A DNA stretch of 8,766 bases. Origin: Clostridiales bacterium (GTDB taxonomy: Bacteria > Bacillota > Clostridia > Tissierellales > Sedimentibacteraceae). The translations under genes were made by a program, and so were the position numbers. Positions within the stretch are counted from its first letter, which is position 1; each line of letters starts with the position of its first letter. This document shows positions 1 through 3,736 of this stretch, in pieces. The notes below the pieces were generated by a model. It saw only the letters and a list, made by a program, of their open reading frames with translations, had not been told where the DNA came from and did no database searches. The DNA lies in assembly GCA_003457065.1 (NCBI GenBank), contig DMJQ01000178.1, positions 3,082 to 11,847 of the forward strand. The letters are read 5' to 3'.

Positions 1-746
1 TTAGCTGATTTCTGCCCGATTGCCTGAAGAGTGTATGCTACTCCCGCCGACATGATACCACCGTAAAGAAGCGGTATTAGTGCTTCCGACAATCCGGTAA
101 AGTTGACGTCCTCAAATATAAATGCCACTATCAGACTCAAAACAGAGCATGTTGCGAACTGAATGCTTGAGAGTTTCAGCACGTCTACATTTTTTACATA
201 TCTGTCAATGAGCTGTATGTGGGTTGCCCAAAAGAAAGCTCCTATGATTTCCAGCAAATCTCCGAACTCCACAGTAAGGTTCTCGTTTATGCTTAACAGA
301 TAAAGACCTGCAACTGCAGTCAATGCTCCGAGCCAGGTTGTTACATGTGTTTTTTGTTTTAAAAATATTCCGAGTATGGGCACGAGTACTATGTAGAGGC
401 TTGTAATAAATCCTGCTTTTCCGGCAGTGGTATAAATTAAACCCACCTGCTGGAGAGATGCGGCTATGAACAATACGCTTCCTGCCAGTATTCCGGATTT
501 TACGGTTGTTTTAAAATCTGCTTCATCAGATTCGATGGTTTCACCGTATGCATTTTCACTGACGGTTTTTTTACTGAAAAAGTAAATTACAGGCAGCAAT
601 GACAAGCTCCCCAAAGCAAATCTGACTCCGTTAAATGTAAATGCACCTACATGCTGCATTCCTACTCTTTGAGCGACAAATGCAAATCCCCATATGGCTG
701 CCGTCAGCAGCAATATAAGTACTGACTTTACTTCTCGAGTTTTCAT
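1..746 (-). CDS. DMT-superfamily (EamA) inner-membrane transporter, C-terminus cut by window edge
   Basis: Reading leftward from ATG at 746-744 gives 248 codons with no stop before the window edge. EamA permeases are usually about 290-310 residues, so roughly the last 45-60 are outside. The protein is strongly hydrophobic with two EamA repeats: about residues 8-150 and from 160 onward. Characteristic segments are AAIWGFAFVAQ (16-26), the TTAGKAGFITSLY stretch (106-118), FFWATHIQLIDR (171-182) and AGVAYTLQ (234-241), all typical of clostridial DMT proteins. A charged loop at about 59-83 separates early membrane segments. The start is supported by a GGGGAG ribosome binding site about 6 bases upstream. 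The substrate cannot be told from sequence; family members export or import amino acids and other small metabolites. It lies downstream of the sigma-factor gene on the same strand but has its own predicted promoter, so it may be a separate unit. Confidence 0.9.
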   Translation of the reverse strand, partial: MKTREVKSVLILLLTAAIWGFAFVAQRVGMQHVGAFTFNGVRFALGSLSLLPVIYFFSKKTVSENAYGETIESDEADFKTTVKSGILAGSVLFIAASLQQVGLIYTTAGKAGFITSLYIVLVPILGIFLKQKTHVTTWLGALTAVAGLYLLSINENLTVEFGDLLEIIGAFFWATHIQLIDRYVKNVDVLKLSSIQFATCSVLSLIVAFIFEDVNFTGLSEALIPLLYGGIMSAGVAYTLQAIGQKSA

Positions 747-870
747 TTAAATTCTCCCCGCTGCTATGTATTTTGTGTGTAACATAACCCGCATGTCTAA
801 CCGTTTTTTTCAAATGGCAGGTTTGCACAGAACAGCTTATGAGTTCCGGCGCAGGCATATGTTTTCACGT
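747..870 (-). other. Untranslated leader of the DMT transporter gene with possible RNA structure
   Basis: If the promoter at 877-905 is real, the transporter mRNA starts near 870 and has a leader of about 124 bases, long for a simple gene. On the transcribed (minus) strand AACCTGC can pair with a later GCGGGTT (7 pairs, one G-U), and GAAC/GTTC arms form another small stem upstream. I compared it from memory with common riboswitch consensus sequences (TPP, FMN, cobalamin, purine, preQ1, SAM, c-di-GMP, guanidine, T-box) and saw no convincing match. No convincing leader peptide with a ribosome binding site was found. Confidence 0.3.
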
Positions 871-876
871 GGATAT

Positions 877-905
877 ATTTTACCATAAAATCTAAAAATT
901 TTAAA
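877..905 (-). promoter_or_regulatory. Predicted sigma-A promoter of the DMT transporter gene
   Basis: On the minus strand TTTAAA (905-900) is followed after exactly 17 bases by TAAAAT (882-877). The -10 box is a good match and the -35 moderate. It would start transcription near 870. It lies between the hairpin that follows the sigma gene and the transporter, which suggests separate transcription. Confidence 0.5.
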
Positions 906-929
906 GGAATTTATATATGCCTATAATAA

Positions 930-981
930 CCGAGGGACAGCCGTCGAACTCATTGCTGTAAGTGTTCGCGCTGTCCCCCGG
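930..981 (-). terminator. Strong hairpin after the sigma-factor gene (terminator-like or REP-like element)
   Basis: Arms CCGAGGGACAGC (930-941) and GCTGTCCCCCGG (970-981) pair over 12 positions, then after a 3x1 internal loop CGAAC (945-949) pairs with GTTCG (964-968), leaving a 14-base loop. The single irregular pair is A-C on the plus strand but G-U on the minus strand, so the RNA is better paired when transcribed in the sigma-gene direction. It begins 20 bases past the sigma stop codon. No clean U-tract follows (only TTATTATA on the minus strand), so classical intrinsic termination is uncertain. It could instead be a REP-type GGGGACAG repeat or a 3'-end-protecting structure. Confidence 0.5.
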
Positions 982-983
982 AT

Positions 984-997
984 TGCAGAAAGAAGGA
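984..997. repeat. Left copy of a 14-bp perfect inverted repeat bracketing the sigma-factor gene
   Basis: TGCAGAAAGAAGGA here is the exact reverse complement of 1581-1594. On the sigma-gene mRNA this copy lies 4 bases after the stop codon and reads UCCUUCUUUCUGCA, an anti-Shine-Dalgarno-like sequence complementary to the gene's own 5' UTR. The terminator-like hairpin begins 2 bases further downstream. Confidence 0.9.
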
Positions 998-1001
998 GTC
1001 C

Positions 1002-1574
1002 TCACCTCCGATATTTATTTCTCAATTTTTTTATCGCGGTGTATTTTATTCCCCTTACTGTATTATAGGGGATATTTAAATTTTGAGATATTTCATACAT
1101 GTTCAGCTGTTCGTAATAATATAAATAGAGGATTTCCTGCTCTTTTTTACTGAGTTTTTTAATATTAGCCAGGAGTTCTCTTGTTTCTTCATGGGATATT
1201 ACGGTATCAAGGGTGTCCGAGCTGCTCTTTAGTATATCTTCCAGCCGGAAATCCTCCTGTCCGATGGGCGTTGACGTGCTTACCTCTTGATCTGATTTTT
1301 GCGAGTTTCTGTAATAATTTTTATAAAAGTATACCAGTCTTGTTTGCACATAATACAGAAAATGAACATCTTTTTCTTTGTCATAAGTTTTTAATGATTC
1401 CAATATTACCGCATATCCTTCCTGCGCCAGGTCTTCTGTTATATCCTCACTTACGTACCAGTGCGCGTAAATGTTTTTGTATATGAGGGGTTTTAGTTTT
1501 TGGAGCAAAATTTCCTGAGATTTCTTGTCCCCTTTTAGAGCTTGGCGAATAATATAATTTATGTCAGGACTCAT
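1002..1574 (-). CDS. Small sigma-70 family RNA polymerase sigma factor
   Basis: A 190-residue protein with the layout of an alternative sigma factor. A region-2-like domain lies at about residues 25-90, including EDITEDLAQEGYAVILESL (43-61) and the aromatic FLYYVQTRLVYFYKNYYR segment (72-89) typical of -10 recognition and melting. A variable linker follows (90-137). Region 4 at 138-190 has LSKKEQEILYLYYYEQL and a helix-turn-helix over MYEISQNLNIPYNTVRGIKY (159-178). There are no region 1 or 3 domains. Size and style are closest to the small clostridial sigma factors such as the TcdR/BotR/UviA group or SigH-like orphans, but membership is not established. No anti-sigma gene is adjacent. The start at 1574 follows AGAAGGA with 7-base spacing, and the promoter at 1601-1629 gives an mRNA whose whole 5' UTR is one arm of the inverted repeat. 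It diverges from the ComK-like gene, suggesting a shared regulatory role. Confidence 0.88.
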   Translation of the reverse strand: MSPDINYIIRQALKGDKKSQEILLQKLKPLIYKNIYAHWYVSEDITEDLAQEGYAVILESLKTYDKEKDVHFLYYVQTRLVYFYKNYYRNSQKSDQEVSTSTPIGQEDFRLEDILKSSSDTLDTVISHEETRELLANIKKLSKKEQEILYLYYYEQLNMYEISQNLNIPYNTVRGIKYTAIKKLRNKYRR

Positions 1575-1580
1575 ATATTT

Positions 1581-1594
1581 TCCTTCTTTCTGCA
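1581..1594. repeat. Right copy of the 14-bp inverted repeat; contains the sigma-gene ribosome binding site
   Basis: TCCTTCTTTCTGCA on the plus strand is the exact reverse complement of 984-997. On the minus strand it reads TGCAGAAAGAAGGA and includes the Shine-Dalgarno AGAAGGA. Its outer end (1594) falls at the transcription start expected from the -10 box at 1601-1606, so it would be the very 5' end of the sigma mRNA. Confidence 0.9.
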
Positions 1595-1600
1595 GTTGTA

Positions 1601-1629
1601 ATTATAGTTGATTAAAAAAGAATTGTAAA
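1601..1629 (-). promoter_or_regulatory. Sigma-A promoter of the sigma-factor gene
   Basis: On the minus strand TTTACA (1629-1624) and a perfect TATAAT (1606-1601) are separated by exactly 17 bases. The expected start near 1594 leaves a short leader of about 20 bases. The promoter lies just outside the inverted repeat that brackets the coding sequence. Confidence 0.78.
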
Positions 1630-1681
1630 AACGGGAGAAGGATGTAAATAAATGGGCTGACTGACTAAATTCAAGAAAAAA

Positions 1682-1707
1682 GAAATATTAGAATTTCAAC
1701 CGAAATT
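1682..1707. repeat. Short GAAAT/ATTTC palindromic half-sites between the divergent genes
   Basis: GAAAT (1682-1686), ATTTC (1693-1697) and GAAAT (1702-1706) alternate in orientation. The tightest pair, AATTTC-AACC-GAAATT at 1692-1707, is a perfect 6-bp inverted repeat just upstream of the ComK-like gene. It may be an operator or a chance product of AT-rich sequence. No convincing sigma-A promoter was found for the rightward gene in this 155-base intergenic region. Confidence 0.3.
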
Positions 1708-1729
1708 TTTATAAAAGGGTTTGTATAAT

Positions 1730-2200
1730 ATGAAAAATAATATCAAATTCAACGAAATTGAGGCCATGTTGCCCGTTTATGTGAAAGATAAAGGAAACTG
1801 CACCGAAATAATCACGGCACAGGCTTCTTATATACAAAATGCAACAATCGAAACATGTATAAAAAAACTGGCGGATTATTATAATATAAGTCTGTACCAC
1901 AACAGAATCAATTATGGAGACGAGCTGTGCATCACCAACAAGGTGCCTGTGGTAATCAATGAGAATTTAGTCTATATTTATGCCAATGTGAGAGAACCAA
2001 TGTTTAAGCACGATGCGGCATTCGGCTATGTGGACTTAAATGCAATCAATCAGGTATATATTAATGATGGATATGCGGCCATATTGATGAATTCAGGAAA
2101 AGTTATACAGACAAGGCAAAGCGTGAAGTCACTTAAAAGAAGCATTCTCAACGGAAAACTGGCAAGGGATATTTATAAGGAAAAGCACAGGATGAACTGA
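1730..2200 (+). CDS. comK: ComK-like competence transcription factor family protein
   Basis: A 156-residue soluble protein. Its layout resembles Bacillus ComK, a minor-groove DNA-binding activator of DNA-uptake genes. An N-terminal strand region (FNEIEAMLPVYV, then ICSKII-like CTEIITAQA) is followed by a YYNISLYHNRINYGD segment corresponding to the FFGSSYAGRKAG region. Next comes KVPVVINENLVYIYANVREP (71-90), matching the KPPIMVD..IFLFPT core. Then AFGYVDLNAINQV (98-110) corresponds to CGWISHVHVKEF, and a C-terminal stretch has NSGK and basic helices (121-152). The comparison is from memory, so the family call is good but not certain; Bacillus ComK is longer (about 192). ATG 1730 is preferred over TTG 1721: AAAGGG (1714-1719) is 10 bases from the ATG but only 1 from the TTG. 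It diverges from the sigma-factor gene and ends exactly where a structured repeat begins. Its targets here are unknown. Confidence 0.68.
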   Translation: MKNNIKFNEIEAMLPVYVKDKGNCTEIITAQASYIQNATIETCIKKLADYYNISLYHNRINYGDELCITNKVPVVINENLVYIYANVREPMFKHDAAFGYVDLNAINQVYINDGYAAILMNSGKVIQTRQSVKSLKRSILNGKLARDIYKEKHRMN

Positions 2201-2290
2201 CATGCCGAGGGCATGTGAGCCTGAGCGCAGCGAAGGGTCTCATTGTGCTGAAAACAATGAGGTTCTTCGGGCTGCGCCCTTAGCGGATGC
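2200..2290 (+). repeat. Structured dispersed-type repeat (CCTGAGCGCAGCGAAGGGTCTC class)
   Basis: It begins at the stop codon of the ComK-like gene with a perfect small hairpin, ACATGCC-GAG-GGCATGT (2200-2216). A long imperfect hairpin follows: 2225-2246 pairs with 2254-2277 around a 7-base loop, interrupted only by a 2-base bulge (2270-2271). The middle three pairs (GGT against GTT) are G-U wobbles on the plus strand and would be A-C mismatches on the other, so the RNA form is the rightward one. Sequences of the type CTGAGCGnAGCGAAGnnTCTC recur in many bacterial genomes and give spurious PERSEGS-type open frames. The segment is more GC-rich than its neighbours, which fits an acquired repeat. 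A short GCGGAT direct repeat lies at its right end. Confidence 0.72.
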
Positions 2291-2314
2291 GGATGCCGAT
2301 TTTGGACATTTAAT

Positions 2315-2342
2315 TCATATTTATCAATGTTATTCATATACT
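2315..2342 (+). promoter_or_regulatory. Predicted sigma-E (mother-cell) promoter for yabP-yabQ
   Basis: TCATATT (2315-2321) fits the sigma-E -35 consensus KMATATT completely. After 13 bases CATATACT (2335-2342) matches the CATACANT -10 at 7 of 8 positions. The expected start near 2349 is about 35 bases before the yabP ATG. Bacillus yabP and yabQ are known sigma-E genes, so the site is where it should be. Confidence 0.72.
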
Positions 2343-2383
2343 TTATTAATAAATATAAAGCTTCATAATCAGGGGGATTGCAT

Positions 2384-2656
2384 ATGGATGAGAAGACTGT
2401 ACAAAGCTTGGTGCTTGAAAATAAGGAAGTATTAAATGTGACGGGAGTGGAGAGTGTTGACAACTTCAATGATGAAACTGTAGTGTTGCTCACATGCAAA
2501 GGAAGGCTCACCATAAAGGGTGAAAAACTTAATATCAGCAAATTAAATGTGGATGAGGGAAAGCTTATTGTAAAGGGACTGATTAATTCACTTGTTTATT
2601 CTGAATATGAAGGCCAGAGAGAGAAAGTAAGCTTAGTAAAAAGATTATTTAAATAG
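2384..2656 (+). CDS. yabP: Sporulation protein YabP
   Basis: A 90-residue protein, close to the roughly 100 residues of Bacillus YabP, which is made in the mother cell under sigma-E and is part of the YabP/YqfC family linked to spore envelope formation. Family traits visible are an N-terminal KTVQSLVLENKEVLNVTGVESVDNFND segment, with the family's loss-of-function-sensitive VLNVTGV.SVD.F core at about residues 16-28. A strand-rich VVLLTCKGRLTIKGEKLNISKLNVDEGKLIVKGLINSLVY region follows. No membrane segment is present. ATG 2384 is chosen because AGGGGG (2371-2376) lies 7 bases upstream; a TTG two codons earlier is too close. yabQ starts 2 bases after the stop, so the two are co-transcribed and probably translationally coupled. 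Confidence 0.93.
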   Translation: MDEKTVQSLVLENKEVLNVTGVESVDNFNDETVVLLTCKGRLTIKGEKLNISKLNVDEGKLIVKGLINSLVYSEYEGQREKVSLVKRLFK

Positions 2657-2658
2657 CC

Positions 2659-3258
2659 ATGGATTACTTACCTTATTCTCAGGAATATATGCTTGCGGTA
2701 TCTGTTATGGGAGGAATGCTCCTTGGTTTTATATGGGATATATACAGGCTCTTCAGGCATTACATAAAATTGGGCAGTGTCGGCACAGCAATGGGCGATA
2801 TTGTTTATTGGATAGTAAGTATATACATAAGCGTCAATCTCATATTCGATTTAAGCTACGGCAATGTAAGACTTTTCATTCTCCTTGGTTTTTTGCTGGG
2901 TGCACTCTTATATTTTTACGGAATAAGCCGATATATATTAAAGGCGTCTATTTTTGTTGTAGACACAATTTTAAAAGTTTTAAAGAAGATATTGAATTTA
3001 CTGCTGATACCTGTGAGATTTTTGATAAACCTCTTAAAGGTAATCCTGCGTCCTATTAAACTGAAATGCGAAATAGTGAAAAATAAAGCGAAAAAGAGAT
3101 ATAAATTTTTCAAGTTCAGGCTAAAAAAAGTTTCAAAAAACAGAAAGATGTTATATAATAAAAAGAAGCAGGCAAAGCGTTTTAACAAAAGAAAAAGGGG
3201 GCAAAAGCTTGAACGAAAATCAAAAAATCATAGAACTAAAGAGAAAAATAAACAATGA
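2659..3258 (+). CDS. yabQ: Spore cortex protein YabQ
   Basis: A 199-residue membrane protein matching YabQ, which in Bacillus localises to the forespore membranes and is needed for cortex formation. Membrane segments are at about residues 10-25, 44-64, 70-89 and 94-130. The family signature after the first one is GFIWDIYRLFRHY (23-35). The last 65 residues form a very basic, cysteine-poor tail (many KKRYK, KKK, KRKRG runs) with almost no acidic residues until the end. There is no good ribosome binding site, which with the 2-base gap from yabP suggests coupling. The final 50 bases overlap the start of divIC in another frame. Function is inferred from family and gene order. Confidence 0.92.
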   Translation: MDYLPYSQEYMLAVSVMGGMLLGFIWDIYRLFRHYIKLGSVGTAMGDIVYWIVSIYISVNLIFDLSYGNVRLFILLGFLLGALLYFYGISRYILKASIFVVDTILKVLKKILNLLLIPVRFLINLLKVILRPIKLKCEIVKNKAKKRYKFFKFRLKKVSKNRKMLYNKKKQAKRFNKRKRGQKLERKSKNHRTKEKNKQ

Positions 3259-3664
3259 TGACTTCCGCAGACGGGAAAAGGAAATAAAAGAACAAAGACG
3301 TCAAAAAAAGTTTGCTGCTCCTAAAAAGAAAAAAAGAAAATTTAATATCATTAATTTTTTGTTTGCTGTATTTGTGCTTTATTTTGCATACACGGCATTC
3401 ACACAGTATCAGATGCTGAATGATCTGAACGGCGCAATCGATGAAAAGAAACTGGAAAAGGCCGAAGTTGAAAAAAAAGCACAGGAACTCCAAAAAGATG
3501 TGGAGAAAATGAATGATGAAGAAGCTTTGCTCGAACTTGTGGAGAAAATCGCCAGAGATCAGTACAAAATGGTTAAGCCAAACGAGATCATATACATTGA
3601 TAAAAATAAAAATGACAATAAGCTTATTAAAGGCATCGGTTTTGAAAAAGATTTGGAAAACTGA
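3209..3664 (+). CDS. divIC: Septum formation initiator DivIC (FtsB-like cell-division protein)
   Basis: A 151-residue bitopic protein. It has a basic cytoplasmic N-terminus (1-45), one membrane helix (about 46-65, FNIINFLFAVFVLYFAYTAF), and an extracellular coiled coil (66-103) rich in K/E heptads. The conserved FtsB/DivIC end LVEKIARDQYKMVKPNEIIYID lies at about 110-131. DivIC works with DivIB and FtsL in the septal complex at vegetative and sporulation division. The start is TTG 3209: AGGGGG (3196-3201) sits 7 bases upstream, and no in-frame ATG occurs before the membrane helix region. The gene overlaps yabQ by 50 bp. The yabR-type S1-domain gene often found after divIC is absent. Expression in growing cells needs a promoter other than the sigma-E one, perhaps within yabQ. 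Confidence 0.92.
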   Translation: MNENQKIIELKRKINNDDFRRREKEIKEQRRQKKFAAPKKKKRKFNIINFLFAVFVLYFAYTAFTQYQMLNDLNGAIDEKKLEKAEVEKKAQELQKDVEKMNDEEALLELVEKIARDQYKMVKPNEIIYIDKNKNDNKLIKGIGFEKDLEN

Positions 3665-3679
3665 TTCAAACCGCACAGT

Positions 3680-3713
3680 TTGACAGCATTTTACAATCTG
3701 TTTCTGCTACCAT
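3680..3713 (+). promoter_or_regulatory. Possible Spo0A-dependent promoter of spoIIE
   Basis: TTGACA (3680-3685) is a perfect -35 and lies inside TTTGACA, one mismatch from the Spo0A box TTCGACA. A weak -10, TACCAT (3708-3713), follows after 22 bases. Such long spacing with Spo0A boxes at the -35 is known for Bacillus spoIIE and spoIIG. A competing reading is TTTACA (3690-3695) with TATATG (3713-3718) at 17 bases, but it would start within the ribosome binding site. Confidence 0.45.
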
Positions 3714-3736
3714 ATATGAAATAAAGGGGTGGGAAT

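Noticed and set aside
631..858. Leftward 75-codon open frame over the transporter start
   Set aside because: No ribosome binding site, lies in a different frame over a well-supported transporter N-terminus, and has no recognisable protein features.
747..870. Known riboswitch in the transporter leader
   Set aside because: Short resemblances (such as GCAAACC as in c-di-GMP-I RNA) do not extend to the rest of any class I can recall.
962..1486. Rightward open frames opposite the sigma-factor gene
   Set aside because: Antisense shadows of a clear sigma-70 family coding sequence with a good promoter and start.
1721..1729. TTG 1721 as the ComK-like start
   Set aside because: The AAAGGG ribosome binding site is only one base away; ATG 1730 is properly placed.
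2202..2435. Rightward 77-codon open frame starting MPRACEPERSEGSH
   Set aside because: The PERSEGSH type of peptide is a known by-product of this repeat class; the frame runs through the repeat, the sigma-E promoter and into yabP in another frame.
2173..2541. Leftward 122-codon open frame opposite yabP and the repeat
   Set aside because: Antisense to a conserved gene, no ribosome binding site, low-complexity serine/leucine composition.
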